NCBI GenBank assembly: GCA_049595035.1
Contig: JBMYKD010000024.1
Coordinates: forward strand, 1-27,486
Reading direction: 5' to 3'
DNA length: 27,486 nt
From: UBA12202 sp049595035
GTDB taxonomy: Bacteria; Pseudomonadota; Alphaproteobacteria; Puniceispirillales; UBA1172
A program made the position numbers and the translations under genes. Shown piece by piece: positions 14,171-25,300 of this stretch. The notes beneath the pieces were generated by a model. That model was given only the letters and a program-made list of their open reading frames with translations. It ran no database searches and had not been told where the DNA came from. Position 1 is the stretch's first letter; each line of letters starts with the position of its first letter.

Positions 14171-15394
14171 ATGAACGAACAGTTAGCAAATTCGCTCCGT
14201 AATCAACCCGATGAACATGGTAAGTTTGGCATCCATGGGGGTCGCTTTGTTGCCGAAACCCTCATGCCGCTTATTCTTCAGGTGGAAAACGCATGGAAAG
14301 AATCCAAAACAGACCCGGCATTTGCGGCTGAAATGGATTATTATCGCAAGCATTATATTGGCAGGCCTTCGCCTTTATTTTTTGCCAAGCGGCTAACAGA
14401 GTATTTTGGCGGTGCCAAGCTCTATATGAAGCGTGATGAGCTGAACCATACCGGTGCCCATAAGATCAATAATGTGCTTGGACAGGCTTTACTGGCAAAA
14501 CGGATGGGCAAAACCAAAATCATTGCGGAAACCGGCGCTGGTCAACATGGCGTGGCATCAGCAACAGCATGTGCCCTGTTTGGGATGGAATGTGAAGTGT
14601 TCATGGGGGCAGAAGACGTCGAACGCCAGAAACCCAATGTTGATCGTATGCGGTTATTAGGCGCAAAAGTGCATCCGGTCACATCTGGCACCGGCACATT
14701 AAAAGACGCCATGAATGAAGCCTTACGTTATTGGGTGACCAATGCTGAAACCCATTTTTATATTATTGGCACCGCCGCCGGCCCCCATCCCTATCCGGCA
14801 ATGGTGCGTGACTTTCAATCCATTATTGGAATAGAAGCCAAAGCCCAGCTTCATGAAGCAGAAGGCCGGCTACCTGATGCGATTGTGGCATGTATTGGCG
14901 GCGGCTCTAACGCGCTGGGGTTATTCCACCCTTTCCTTGATGACAAGGATATTGCGATTTACGGGGTTGAAGCGGCTGGTCACGGCATTGAAACTGGTGA
15001 GCATGCCGCATCTTTAAATGGGGGAAAGCCCGGAATTCTGCATGGTAATCGCACTTATTTGTTACAAGATGATCATGGTCAGATCAAAGATGCCTATTCC
15101 ATTTCCGCAGGTCTGGATTATCCCGGCATTGGGCCCGAACATTCATGGCTGCATGAAATCGGAAGAGTGAATTATGTCAGTGCTACTGATCAGGAAGCCT
15201 TGGATTATTTTGCGCTCTGTTCACGGCTGGAAGGGATTATCCCTGCTCTTGAACCTGCCCATGCGCTGGCTTTTATTTCGACAATGATCGGCGATATGGA
15301 TAAAGACCAGATTGTCGTCATGAATATGTGCGGCAGAGGTGATAAAGACCTTGGTGCAGTTCTTCCTATCCTAGAAAAACAAGGAAAACTCTAA
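14171..15394 (+). CDS. trpB: Tryptophan synthase beta chain
   Basis: The 407-aa PLP enzyme condenses indole and serine to tryptophan in complex with TrpA. The PLP lysine is K98 in LNHTGAHKINN; other hallmarks are IGRPSPLF, ETGAGQHGVASATA, the serine-binding CIGGGSNALGLFHPF, and LEPAHALAF and MNMCGRGDKDL in the C-terminal half. Length fits TrpB1-type enzymes. AAGGA precedes the ATG at 14171. The stop TAA shares its last base with the ATG of trpA (TAATG), so trpB and trpA are translated in step, matching the 1:1 complex. Confidence 0.98.
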   Translation: MNEQLANSLRNQPDEHGKFGIHGGRFVAETLMPLILQVENAWKESKTDPAFAAEMDYYRKHYIGRPSPLFFAKRLTEYFGGAKLYMKRDELNHTGAHKINNVLGQALLAKRMGKTKIIAETGAGQHGVASATACALFGMECEVFMGAEDVERQKPNVDRMRLLGAKVHPVTSGTGTLKDAMNEALRYWVTNAETHFYIIGTAAGPHPYPAMVRDFQSIIGIEAKAQLHEAEGRLPDAIVACIGGGSNALGLFHPFLDDKDIAIYGVEAAGHGIETGEHAASLNGGKPGILHGNRTYLLQDDHGQIKDAYSISAGLDYPGIGPEHSWLHEIGRVNYVSATDQEALDYFALCSRLEGIIPALEPAHALAFISTMIGDMDKDQIVVMNMCGRGDKDLGAVLPILEKQGKL

Positions 15395-16218
15395 TGGCTC
15401 TTGATCGTATTGAAACCTGTTTTTCAAACTGCCAGGCTGAACAACGTGCCGCATTAGGGATTTTTGTGTCCGCTGGTGACCCTGATCTATCCCTATCCAC
15501 GGAACTGTTATTGGGATTGCCTGATGCCGGGGCTGATTTTGTTGAATTGGGTATGCCTTTTTCAGACCCGATGGCAGACGGGCCGGTCATTCAGGCAGCA
15601 TCATTGCGTGCCATAAAAGCCGGAATTACTCTGGATAAAGTGCTGGAAATGGCGCGCCAGTTCCGCGCGAAACATCCAGATGTGCCGTTAATCCTGATGG
15701 GGTATTTTAATCCGATTTATATCTATGGGGTTGATCGATTTCTTGAAGACGCTGTGGCATCGGGGGTTGATGGCCTGATCATGGTTGATCTGCCGCCAGA
15801 AGAAGATTCCGAACTTTGTATCAAGGCAACCGATAAAGGGCTGGCATTCATCCGGCTGATAACGCCCACCACAAATGATAAACGCATGCCTGTGGTGGTT
15901 GAGAATGCCAGTGGCTTTGTTTATTATGTATCTATCACTGGCATCACCGGATCAGGGCGTGCATCAGCTGATAGCATAGGACATGCCATGGCGCATATTC
16001 GCGGATTTACTAATCTTCCTGCTGTGGTAGGGTTTGGTATCAAACATCCTGATCATGTTCGTGATGCTGGCAAACATGCTGACGGGGTAGTCGTTGGATC
16101 AGCTGTTGTTTCCATTATTGCCGATAATCTGGCCGATGATGGCACCCCTGCACCTGATACGGCAGATAAGGTATTTTCGTTGATACGTGACCTGAAAACC
16201 GGAACATCCCGTTTATAA
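15394..16218 (+). CDS. trpA: Tryptophan synthase alpha chain
   Basis: This 274-aa TIM-barrel subunit cleaves indole-3-glycerol phosphate and passes indole to TrpB. The catalytic acids are E51 and D62 in FVELGMPFSDPMADGPVIQ. Other family segments are LILMGYFNPIYIYG, GLIMVDLPPEED, FIRLITPTT, YYVSITGITGS (phosphate loop) and VGFGIKHPDHV with VVVGSAVV. Start ATG 15394 overlaps the trpB stop. It is followed after 27 bp by accD with a GAGGAGAT binding site. Normal length and no missing key residues. Confidence 0.97.
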   Translation: MALDRIETCFSNCQAEQRAALGIFVSAGDPDLSLSTELLLGLPDAGADFVELGMPFSDPMADGPVIQAASLRAIKAGITLDKVLEMARQFRAKHPDVPLILMGYFNPIYIYGVDRFLEDAVASGVDGLIMVDLPPEEDSELCIKATDKGLAFIRLITPTTNDKRMPVVVENASGFVYYVSITGITGSGRASADSIGHAMAHIRGFTNLPAVVGFGIKHPDHVRDAGKHADGVVVGSAVVSIIADNLADDGTPAPDTADKVFSLIRDLKTGTSRL

Positions 16219-16245
16219 GATCACAACAGCAGAGGAGATGAGATC

Positions 16246-17115
16246 ATGAACTGGTTATCCCGCACTGTTCTTCCAAAAATCAAGGCGCTGGTATCACCTG
16301 AACCAGCAAAAGAAACCCTATGGATAAAATGTGGTGCTTGTTCCCAGATGATCTTTCATAGGGAATGTGAAGAAAATTGGAACACATGTAACGCATGTGG
16401 CTTTCACATGCCTCTGTCGCCGGAAGCCCGTTCCAGATTGCTTTGTGATGCCGACAGCATAACATCAATCAGCGTAGCCACCGCTGATAAAGACCCTTTG
16501 GGTTTTCGTGATCGTAAACGCTATTCTGATCGCCTGAAAGAAGCCCGAACAAAAACAGGTGATGACGATGCGATTTCCGTCACTGCTGGCAGAATAAACG
16601 GCAACCCTGTTGTCATCGCAACGTTCAATTTTGCCTTTATGGGTGGATCAATGGGCCAGACAGTCGGTAATGGTATTGTCAAAGCCGCACGCGAAGCAAT
16701 ACAGCGCAAAGCCACCTTGATCATTGTTCCATCATCTGGTGGGGCGCGCATGCAGGAAGGTATTCTGTCCCTGATGCAATTGCCGCGTAGCATTGTTGCC
16801 ATTGAAGAACTGCGTGAAGCAAACCTGCCCTATATAGTATTACTGGCACATCCAACCACCGGCGGGGTAACCGCATCATTTGCCATGCTGGGTGATATAC
16901 AGATAGCAGAACCCGGGGCAATTATCGGATTTGCTGGTCGCCGCGTTATCGAAGAAACGGTTCGCGAAAAACTACCGGAAGGATTCCAGTCTGCAGAATA
17001 TCTTCAAGAACACGGCATGGTTGATATGGTATTGCCACGGCAGGATCAAAGACGCATCATAGGCTCATTACTTGATATGCTTATGACCAATCAGACTGCC
17101 TCAGCTGCTGAATAA
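16246..17115 (+). CDS. accD: Acetyl-CoA carboxylase carboxyltransferase subunit beta
   Basis: The 289-aa subunit works with AccA to make malonyl-CoA for fatty acid synthesis. The N-terminal zinc ribbon is formed by C29/C32 and C48/C51 (KCGACSQMIF ... WNTCNACGFH). The crotonase-like carboxyltransferase domain follows with NFAFMGGSMGQTVGNGIVKAA, PSSGGARMQEGILSLMQL, HPTTGGVTASFAMLGD and IIGFAGRRVIEETV, all diagnostic. A GAGGAGAT binding site precedes the ATG. It sits between trpA and folC, the standard alphaproteobacterial arrangement, with only 3 bp before folC. Confidence 0.97.
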   Translation: MNWLSRTVLPKIKALVSPEPAKETLWIKCGACSQMIFHRECEENWNTCNACGFHMPLSPEARSRLLCDADSITSISVATADKDPLGFRDRKRYSDRLKEARTKTGDDDAISVTAGRINGNPVVIATFNFAFMGGSMGQTVGNGIVKAAREAIQRKATLIIVPSSGGARMQEGILSLMQLPRSIVAIEELREANLPYIVLLAHPTTGGVTASFAMLGDIQIAEPGAIIGFAGRRVIEETVREKLPEGFQSAEYLQEHGMVDMVLPRQDQRRIIGSLLDMLMTNQTASAAE

Positions 17116-17118
17116 CCC

Positions 17119-18432
17119 ATGCCTCCGGTATTACAGAATCCTCGCGCAGAACATGCCTTGATGCGCCTAGGACAGCTTCATCCCAAATTGATTGATCTGG
17201 GGTTGGATAGAACCTTTGCTTTACTGGAAAAATGTGGAAATCCTCATCTGGCCTTGCCGCCTGTTATCCATATCGCTGGCACAAATGGCAAAGGATCAAC
17301 CCTTGCTTTTATCCGCGCCATGCTGGAACAGCATGGTAAATCAGCACATGTATATTCTTCACCGCATCTGGTGCGATTTAATGAACGCATCCGGCTGAGT
17401 GGGGCATTAATTGAAGATGATGCACTGGCTGATCTTCTTGAAGAAGTAGAAATCAAAAACGCTGGCGCAGAAGTGACGTTTTTTGAAGTCACAACTGCCG
17501 CCGCCATGCTGGCATTTAGCAGGATAAATGCTGATTATACCCTGCTGGAAACCGGACTGGGCGGACGCATGGATTCAACCAACGTCATAGAGCAACCAGC
17601 GGTGGCTATCATATCGCCGATTGCTCGGGATCATGAACATTTTCTGGGCAATAATATTTCCGCCATCGCGCGTGAAAAAGCCGGTATCATGAAACAGGGT
17701 GTTCCCGTTATTTCTGCCGCCCAACATCCCGATGCAGAAGCTGTCCTTCGCGACCATGCCAGATCATTACATTGCCCTTTCTGGCAACTTGGCACAGATA
17801 TCACGATAACAATGCAGGGAGAAAATGGATTTACCCTCACCTGGCAAGACAAGACCATATCCTGCCCTGCCCCAGAATTAAAAGGCCAGCATCAGATCGA
17901 AAATGCAGCACTTGCGGCCGCTGCTGTTCTGCTTGCCGCGCCTGATATATCATCATCAGCTATCAGCAAAGGGGTGGCAATGGCAAACTGGCCAGCCCGG
18001 ATACAGGAATTATCAACGGGCCGTTTGGTCAGTCGTTGTCCAGCCGGACAAAAAATCTGGCTAGATGGTGCCCATAATCGCCATGGCGCAGAAGCTCTGG
18101 CCAAATCCCTGCAAGACATCAATAATGGAAAGTGGGTGATGATTGCAGGGGCATTAAACACACGCCCGCCAGCAGATTTTCTGGATGCCTTGAAACCGCT
18201 ATTGTATCATCTGATTACTATCACCATTCCTGATCAGGAAGCCAGTTTAACAGCAGAAACCCTTAGCCAGACAGCAACAGATTTAGGGATAGCGTCAACG
18301 CCGGCAACAGACCTGCCTAGGGCTTTGGAGATGGCGGCTTCCATAACCAGAGGGGAAATGCCTCTGATAATTGGTGGATCATTATATCTATCCGGTCACG
18401 TTTTAACAGAAAACGAAACCATACCTGAATAG
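17119..18432 (+). CDS. folC: Bifunctional dihydrofolate/folylpolyglutamate synthase
   Basis: The 437-aa Mur-ligase-type enzyme adds glutamate to dihydropteroate and to folates. The ATP loop is VIHIAGTNGKGSTLAFI (49-65), followed by YSSPHLVRFNERIRL, the ETGLGGRMDSTNVI segment, SPIARDHEHFLGNNISAIAREKAGIMK and the C-terminal WLDGAHNRHGAEAL. Start ATG 17119 is 3 bp behind accD, so it is probably translated from the same message. It converges with trxA across a 28-bp gap with no clear terminator. Well supported. Confidence 0.95.
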   Translation: MPPVLQNPRAEHALMRLGQLHPKLIDLGLDRTFALLEKCGNPHLALPPVIHIAGTNGKGSTLAFIRAMLEQHGKSAHVYSSPHLVRFNERIRLSGALIEDDALADLLEEVEIKNAGAEVTFFEVTTAAAMLAFSRINADYTLLETGLGGRMDSTNVIEQPAVAIISPIARDHEHFLGNNISAIAREKAGIMKQGVPVISAAQHPDAEAVLRDHARSLHCPFWQLGTDITITMQGENGFTLTWQDKTISCPAPELKGQHQIENAALAAAAVLLAAPDISSSAISKGVAMANWPARIQELSTGRLVSRCPAGQKIWLDGAHNRHGAEALAKSLQDINNGKWVMIAGALNTRPPADFLDALKPLLYHLITITIPDQEASLTAETLSQTATDLGIASTPATDLPRALEMAASITRGEMPLIIGGSLYLSGHVLTENETIPE

Positions 18433-18460
18433 ATACAGATATCTGAAGACGCAATATGGC

Positions 18461-18781
18461 TTAGGTGTTTTCTTCAATCCATTCGGCCAGTTTGGCTTTT
18501 GGAGCGGCGCCAATTTTTTCAGCCTTTACCTGACCTTTTTCAAAAATCAGCAAGGTGGGAATACCGCGCACGCCATATTGTTGAGGGGTTTGCGGGTTTT
18601 CATCAATATTAACCTTAACAATCTTGATCTGATCACCCAATTCATCAGACATTTCTTCAAGGGCAGGACCAATAGCTTTACATGGGCCGCACCATTCTGC
18701 CCAGAAATCTACTAATACGGGAACATCCGATTCCAGCACGTCTTTGGCAAAATCACCGTCTGTTGTCTTAATCGTAGCCAT
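18461..18781 (-). CDS. trxA: Thioredoxin
   Basis: The 106-aa general disulfide reductase has the active site W30-C31-G-P-C34 and the cis-proline P75 in VRGIPTLLIF, with FWAEWCGPCK and KVNIDENP typical of Trx1. It starts at the second possible ATG (18781, MATIKTTDG), since AGGAT is 7 nt upstream of it but overlaps the first ATG at 18787. It lies 50 bp downstream of addA in the same direction, as is usual in alphaproteobacteria, and may be read from the add operon as well as alone. Confidence 0.97.
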   Translation of the reverse strand: MATIKTTDGDFAKDVLESDVPVLVDFWAEWCGPCKAIGPALEEMSDELGDQIKIVKVNIDENPQTPQQYGVRGIPTLLIFEKGQVKAEKIGAAPKAKLAEWIEENT

Positions 18782-18838
18782 AATCATATCCTAACAAGAT
18801 CGTTATTCATCTGAATGTAATTATCGTTGGCTTTCACG

Positions 18839-21800
18839 TCAAGAAGTCGTCTGCGTATTGTGAAAAAATGTTTTAACAGCATCTGTTAATACCTGTTCGG
18901 GCAGCCAAAAAACCGTGGGGGTTTCTGTATAAATTAGCCCGGCATCAATCCGCTTTCCAGAAAATATATCGCCAAGAAGTCGTGTATATAATCCCATCTG
19001 AGTGATATAGGATGGTGCAATATCAGCAAGATGATCAGGGGTCTGGCCTGTTTTAAAATCAACAAAGATCACAGCGTCATCTGTCACTACCAGCCGGTCT
19101 ATAACCCCGCTTACAGCATAATTACCCACCAAACCGCTAACTGGAATTTCTGCATAAGCCTGGCTTGTGAAAAGCAATGCCAGTTCAGGCAATGCTATGA
19201 TGGATTGCGCCTCATGCAACATGTCCCGCTTTGTATCATCACTATCGTTAGGGCTGGCATTAGCATTTATGATTCTGGCTGACGCCGCATCATGATATTC
19301 CGGTGCAAGATTGGGTAGAGTTTCCAGTAACCGGTGAATGATCTGGCCACGACGGATAGCATCTTTTCTGTCCGTACCCGTTATTGATCCCACGAATTGC
19401 GGCAGAGATAGGCGCGAAGGGGCCACTGGCCGCGGCGGTTTCGGTTCAGCGGCTGGTGGCCGGTTAACCCAATCGGGTAAATCCAGCGACTGGCTATCCT
19501 GCTGATCTTTGTGCTGAAGATCCGTGATCTGTTCGGCTCTCTGATCTGGGATATCAGGGTAAGCCCCGTAAAACCAGCCATTATCACTTGGCTCAACGCC
19601 TAAATCTGCCATAGCAAGAGCTATGCGTTCAAACCAGCTATGTTTTTCTGACCGGCTTCGGGGTTTTTCAAAAGCACTGATAAGAAGCCCATCCATAGCG
19701 CGTGTCATAGCGACATAGAGCAAACGGTGACTTTCCTCTTCTTCAGCTTGCTTAACGGCTTCTGATGCCTGAACAACAGCATCTGCTCTGACCGAAACAT
19801 AGCGGCTTGCCGCCGGAAATAGTGGTAATTCATCCGCAAGCCCCGGCACCTCAACAGGCCGTAAGGTGCTATGATTCTGCTTCATCTGATAGGCATCGGG
19901 AATGATCACAATCGGTGATTCCAGCCCTTTTGCGCCATGAACAGTCATAATTCTAACCGCTTTGACATCACTATCATCATCCCGCTTGATATCGGTAAGG
20001 TCTGTTTTCATGACTTGCAGAAAACCCAGTAATGATGCCGTATATTCTGTTTCATAATGGCGGGCCTGTTCCAGAAACTCCCCCAGAATATCCAGCACCG
20101 GCATACCCTGTCGCCGGATGAATGCGGCACGCATGGGCATATCCAGCACCTGATTATAGAAACCATGCACCCCGAACTTTTCTGCCAGCCCCATATATTC
20201 CAGCAAGCGCTCATACGCTATTGCAACCGCATCATCATTAGCCGGATTCTGATAAAGGCGTGCGAATAGTGTTTCGGTTTTTCCACGGTCACGCGCCAGA
20301 TGATAGAGCTGATCTTCGGTCAGCCCAAAAAGTGGTGATTTCAGCACTGCCGCCAAAGTCAGATCATCTTCGGGCAATAACATAACTTCACCTAAGGCGA
20401 TGAGATCAAGGCTGGTAATATCATCCATTAACTTGATCCGGTCTGCCCCGGCAAGTGGGATACCGCGGGCTTGTAATTCTCGATGGAGAGCATCATAAAA
20501 CCCGTCACGTTTTCTTAGCAGAATCAGAATATCACCAGCTGTTGCCATGCGCTCAACCGATGGTAGGTAGATATGGCCAATCATGGATGAAATAGTTGTC
20601 GCAATGTGTCTGGCGTGAGCAATGACGACATCTGTTTCATCATCTTCCGCCGTTCTGGTGGGATGATGCAGATGCACCCATCCGGCTACCTCTTGACGGT
20701 GGCATTTATGGGGAACAGGTGATCCGACACCCGCCAGCAAGGAAAGATTACCTTTTGCCCCGACCACATGATCAACCAGATCAAGAATAGCCGCTGTTGT
20801 GCGAAATGATGTATCCAGATCAACTTTTTCAAAAGCCCGGCCGTATGTTTTGCTTTTCTCAGCAACATTACCCCCCTGATCAACGAACTGATCTGGCCGG
20901 GCACCCTGAAAACTGTAAATCGATTGTTTATAATCCCCCACCGAAAACACGGTGCGCGCTGGTTTTTTTTGTTGTACTTTATCCGTCTGATCATTGAGCT
21001 GATCTTCGAATAACTGATCAAAAATTTCCCATTGTTCGGGGCTTGTATCCTGTGCCTCATCAATCATCAGATAGCGGATACCCTGATCCAGTTTAAACCG
21101 CACCCATGCCACGCTGGTATCATTCAGCAACCGGCCAGTCATGCGGATCAGATCATCATAATCCATCATTCCACGCTGCCATTTCAGCGACTGATAATGA
21201 TCAAATTCCATCCGTGCCAACTGGATCAGATCAAAACTATTTTGTGCGGTATCAATAGCGTGGATCAGTTTTAATGTATTGATCAGGGTTTTCCCATGGG
21301 TTTCCATCGCCAGTTTCAGGTCTGGATCATTCTGATCAACATCCTTGGTCACTAGCCGCGATAGGATATCACCATCACCATTGAGAAAGACTTTGATAAA
21401 ATCCAACAGACGGTCTTGCCGCTGATCACTATCAGCCTCTAACCATGAGGCCAGTTCCTGCGCTTTTTTCTGTTCAGCCGCCGTGCCATATTCGGATTTG
21501 GCCTGAACAATCCTCTGAAGCAATGCTTCTGTTGCCGCATGCGGATGGATCATATCCTGTATCAGTTTATGGATACTATCCGGATCATCAATGCTATTTT
21601 CACATCCCAGATATCTGTAAATCTGCCGCTTGACCATCTGCGGGTTGCCCCGTGTCTGTTCCAGCAATCGCGGATAGCGACTCATATCACGCATTAATGT
21701 CATGATATCATTGACATCACGCACCAAAGCCAGCCGTTCTAATGCATCATTAATACTGTCATCTGACTGGCTTAATGTGCGTGCTAAAGCGGTTTCTTTT

Positions 21801-22303
21801 AACTGTTTGGCCTGCTTATCTTCCATGACCCGGAAATAGGGATTGATACCAGCCTCTCGCGGAAATCGCCGTAACACCGACTGACAGAAAGCATGTATGG
21901 TTTCAATCCGTAAGAATGCGGTAGCATCTAGTAATCGGGCAAATAAATTTCGCGCCCGTTCCAGCTGTTCTTCGGTCGGGCTCTCGATACCTATGTCTTT
22001 ACATGCTTTAATCAGCTTTATTTTTTCCAGATATGGCCATTCCATAATGCTTTCATAAATCCGGTTACGCATCTCACTAGCGGCATGCCTTGTATAGGTG
22101 AGTGCCAGAATTTCTGATGGCTCGGCACCATCAATCAAAAGCCTAAGCACGCGATAGGTCAGCACGCGGGTTTTCCCTGTACCAGCATGCGCCGATACCC
22201 AGACAGAATGCTGAGGCGAAGCGGCACGGAACTGCGCCAAACTTGCTTCATCATTAACCTTCTGATCTTCATCATTCTGGATATCGATAGGTGGATCAAT
22301 CAT
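18839..22303 (-). CDS. addA: Double-strand break repair helicase-nuclease AddA
   Basis: The 1154-aa UvrD-like helicase with a C-terminal nuclease is the RecBCD analogue when joined with AddB; it resects DNA breaks for recombination. Walker A is in VWVSAHAGTGKTRVLTYRVL (A40-T45), then LTYTRHAASEMRNRI, Walker B LMIDEAQDTSPEQW, the SVGDYKQSIYSFQGA motif, IMTVHGAKGLESPIVIIPD and LLYVAMTRAMDGLLIS. The nuclease motif GVIDRLVV ... VIFVDFKTG is near residues 1065-1086. The start at 22303 is chosen because GGAGG is 6 nt upstream (inside the addB end), while the ATG at 22309 would lie directly against it. It overlaps addB by 8 bp. The middle of the gene is very rich in GATC (see findings). Confidence 0.96.
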   Translation of the reverse strand: MIDPPIDIQNDEDQKVNDEASLAQFRAASPQHSVWVSAHAGTGKTRVLTYRVLRLLIDGAEPSEILALTYTRHAASEMRNRIYESIMEWPYLEKIKLIKACKDIGIESPTEEQLERARNLFARLLDATAFLRIETIHAFCQSVLRRFPREAGINPYFRVMEDKQAKQLKETALARTLSQSDDSINDALERLALVRDVNDIMTLMRDMSRYPRLLEQTRGNPQMVKRQIYRYLGCENSIDDPDSIHKLIQDMIHPHAATEALLQRIVQAKSEYGTAAEQKKAQELASWLEADSDQRQDRLLDFIKVFLNGDGDILSRLVTKDVDQNDPDLKLAMETHGKTLINTLKLIHAIDTAQNSFDLIQLARMEFDHYQSLKWQRGMMDYDDLIRMTGRLLNDTSVAWVRFKLDQGIRYLMIDEAQDTSPEQWEIFDQLFEDQLNDQTDKVQQKKPARTVFSVGDYKQSIYSFQGARPDQFVDQGGNVAEKSKTYGRAFEKVDLDTSFRTTAAILDLVDHVVGAKGNLSLLAGVGSPVPHKCHRQEVAGWVHLHHPTRTAEDDETDVVIAHARHIATTISSMIGHIYLPSVERMATAGDILILLRKRDGFYDALHRELQARGIPLAGADRIKLMDDITSLDLIALGEVMLLPEDDLTLAAVLKSPLFGLTEDQLYHLARDRGKTETLFARLYQNPANDDAVAIAYERLLEYMGLAEKFGVHGFYNQVLDMPMRAAFIRRQGMPVLDILGEFLEQARHYETEYTASLLGFLQVMKTDLTDIKRDDDSDVKAVRIMTVHGAKGLESPIVIIPDAYQMKQNHSTLRPVEVPGLADELPLFPAASRYVSVRADAVVQASEAVKQAEEEESHRLLYVAMTRAMDGLLISAFEKPRSRSEKHSWFERIALAMADLGVEPSDNGWFYGAYPDIPDQRAEQITDLQHKDQQDSQSLDLPDWVNRPPAAEPKPPRPVAPSRLSLPQFVGSITGTDRKDAIRRGQIIHRLLETLPNLAPEYHDAASARIINANASPNDSDDTKRDMLHEAQSIIALPELALLFTSQAYAEIPVSGLVGNYAVSGVIDRLVVTDDAVIFVDFKTGQTPDHLADIAPSYITQMGLYTRLLGDIFSGKRIDAGLIYTETPTVFWLPEQVLTDAVKTFFHNTQTTS

Positions 22304-25300
22304 CTGCATCCTCCATATCCATGCTAGATATTGACCATTCCCTGACCCGCGCCAGATGACGATAATCGCTATATTGTAAAATCGGATGGGCGACTAGTTC
22401 AGATGCGAACCCCCAATCCTGTTGCATGACATTGATCAACTGGGCTTCTATATTGGGGATGATATCTTCAATCGTTTTGTTTTTCCCCGGCCTTGCGTTA
22501 ATTTCCACCGGTTTGCTGGCTGTACCTGATAGTTTCCAATAGGATAATGATATCGCCGTGGGACAGATATTGATATCAACGAAACCTTGCTTCTGTGCAA
22601 TCATAGCTTCAATAATCAGCTGGCCATTTATGCCGCTAATCACCTGTTCCTGATTAGGAATACGTCCCGTTTTATAATCAACAATATGGATACTGCCATC
22701 AGCCATCAGATCAATGCGATCTGCTTCGGCCGTAAGGGTGATATGATGACCGCCAATATCAAAACCAGCCTTGCCTTTGGTTTCGGAAACACTTTTCTGT
22801 ATCATGTTCCGATGCTGATTTTCATAATCAACAAACCATTCGGCAATGCGGTTAAACCGTAATTGCCAGAATAGTTTTATCCATGGTGTTTGTTCCAGCA
22901 CGTTCAGATGTTTTTCACCTATGTTCTTCAATTGATGCAAGGCATCATCTGGTAGTGCCGATTCAGGGTATTGCGTCATAAACTCATCAATGGCGCGATG
23001 AAATATTGTGCCTTTCATAGCAGGATCAGGCATGTCCATGATGGGATAAAGCGCTTTTAATCCCAGCACGCGCCGCGCATAAATAGCATAAGGGTCACGC
23101 ATCAGGGTTTCCATCTGTGTCGCTGAAAATTGTGACATGTATTTCTGGCGTTCTGTCATGCTAATGACTGGTGCTGGCCGTGGGGGGGATGTAATGATTG
23201 CCGGTGCATACTGTTGATGCCGGTTTCTATCCAGCGTGGCATAGGTGAGATGCTCGGGGAATGGTATCTGACTTGCCTTTAATACCGCTTGCAGACGTCG
23301 CCACCAACGTGACGGTTCTGTTGGTGTGCCAGCGTCAAGCATGGATCGGGTCATCAGAATCTGTGGGGATGCCATTGTCATCATGACATCATGGGCGGCC
23401 ATACCTGTTCGCCAGAACATGGTAGGCAAGCCAATCCATGCCCTCATATGCTGACTCATCCATGGATCAGCTTGCGGTTGGGGCGGGGTTGTGCCTTCGT
23501 TCATGCCGCCCAGTATCATCAGATCACTGGCTTGCATCCTTGCTTCCACCAGCCCCATAATGGCCAGACGCGGATGCAGGTCTTCTTCGGGATAGATCGT
23601 CTGGCCCATAGTCAGTTCATGCAGCAACACCGCGTAATCGGCCTTATCCACCATAATATCACTGGCATAATCACTAATCCCATGGAACAGATGTGCCAAT
23701 CTGTTGCCAGCCCTACCCTGCCAGACCTGATATGGTGTTGTTCCATCATAGGATAATGCTTCTGCTGCCTGCGCATGGGCATCGGCAATATCAGTAAATC
23801 TGGCTTTATCCTGCCCCATAGATGTGCCGATATCCATTAAAGCGCGGCACGGCGTGATCAGATGCCGGTTTATGAACTCCCCAAAGAAAGGCTCGACCTG
23901 TTCTGCCAGTGTTTTCAGATTCTCCAGCCCACCGCCTTGATATCCTTTTTCCCGCCGGCGGATGACCTTTAATTCAATCTTTCTCATCATCTCACGAAAT
24001 TGGGATTTTTCCATCCCGCCACAACATAACGGATGCTGGGTCAGGGCAAGCAGGCTAACCGGGGCAAACTGATCCGCCCAGGCATCTGCCAGAAGACGCA
24101 AAAAGCCGGCTGAACGCGTATCAGAAAGTCGTGTTCCGGCACTTGACGGAACATGGATACCCCAGCGCGATAATTCTGCTGATACCAGATCACCTAATTC
24201 CTGATCAGCGGTGATAAGGGTTGCTGTTTTTGCAGGAACCTCAAGTGCTTCTCGCATGGCAAGGGCAATCGCCCTTGCCTCAACCCGCCGATCACGACAA
24301 ACCATCAACTGCATTCCGTCTATTGCTGATATCGGCACTGGATTCTTGCGTAAATCATACCAGCGATGCGTCTGATGACTAAGCCGCATCACCTCCCGCA
24401 AAAGCCTGATCCGGCCTTTACTATCGGCGGTGTTGATATCATCCGCACGCGGCCAGGGCATAACCATGTTCCGCTCAATCCTTAAATGGTGAAGCAATCT
24501 TGCCATCTGAAACTGTGGATGGGCAGATACCATCTGATCAGAATCTTGGGTCAAATGATCCCATTCATCTGTGTCTATGGCCGCATCAAAACCCGGTAAA
24601 ACAATATACCCGTTCGGCAACCCGATGACGGCTTTCATCAATTCCTGCGTGGCCGGAACAGAACCAGTAGAACCAGCAATAATAATCAGGTCATCTGGCA
24701 TCTGTGTTGCCCACGCCTTTGCTCTGGCGCGAATAGCCGCATCACGCCATATCGCCGCATCAGATTGCTGTTTTTCTGCCAGCACCTCTGGCCATTTGTC
24801 TGTCAGGATCATCAGAAAGGAAACAATATTCTGCCAATGATGGGCAAGTTCATCAGGAACAAGGCCACTTAAATCGTCAAAGGATAGGCCATTGGTCTGC
24901 ATCTGATCCAGAAAATCACCTAATGCCCGCGCCAAGCCGAATGCTTCTGCCTGTGTGATGCTATCGCTACCTGTCTGGTGATGAAAATGATGAACAAGAT
25001 GGGCTAACTGAAATTGCCGATCTAACGGATTTATAACCGGTGGCAAATGGCCACTATCCCACCCTGCTAACACCAGATCACTGGCATCTTCTTCAATATC
25101 GCCAATTGGCACTAATCGGGGCAATAATTGCGCTTTGCCTTTGGCATGACGTAAAAAAGCCATCCGTACGGCTTGCGTCAGGCGACGGTTAGGTAACAGA
25201 ATCGTTGCTGAGGCCATCATAGCCGGATCATCAACCAGCGTCATGAATCCGGCCACCAGATCATCAGCAAATCGTGACCCGGCGGGGATATAGCATATCT

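Noticed and set aside
20686..21063. A 125-aa minus-strand frame inside addA, and others within addA/addB
   Set aside because: It lies within the helicase core region of addA in another frame and shows no family features.
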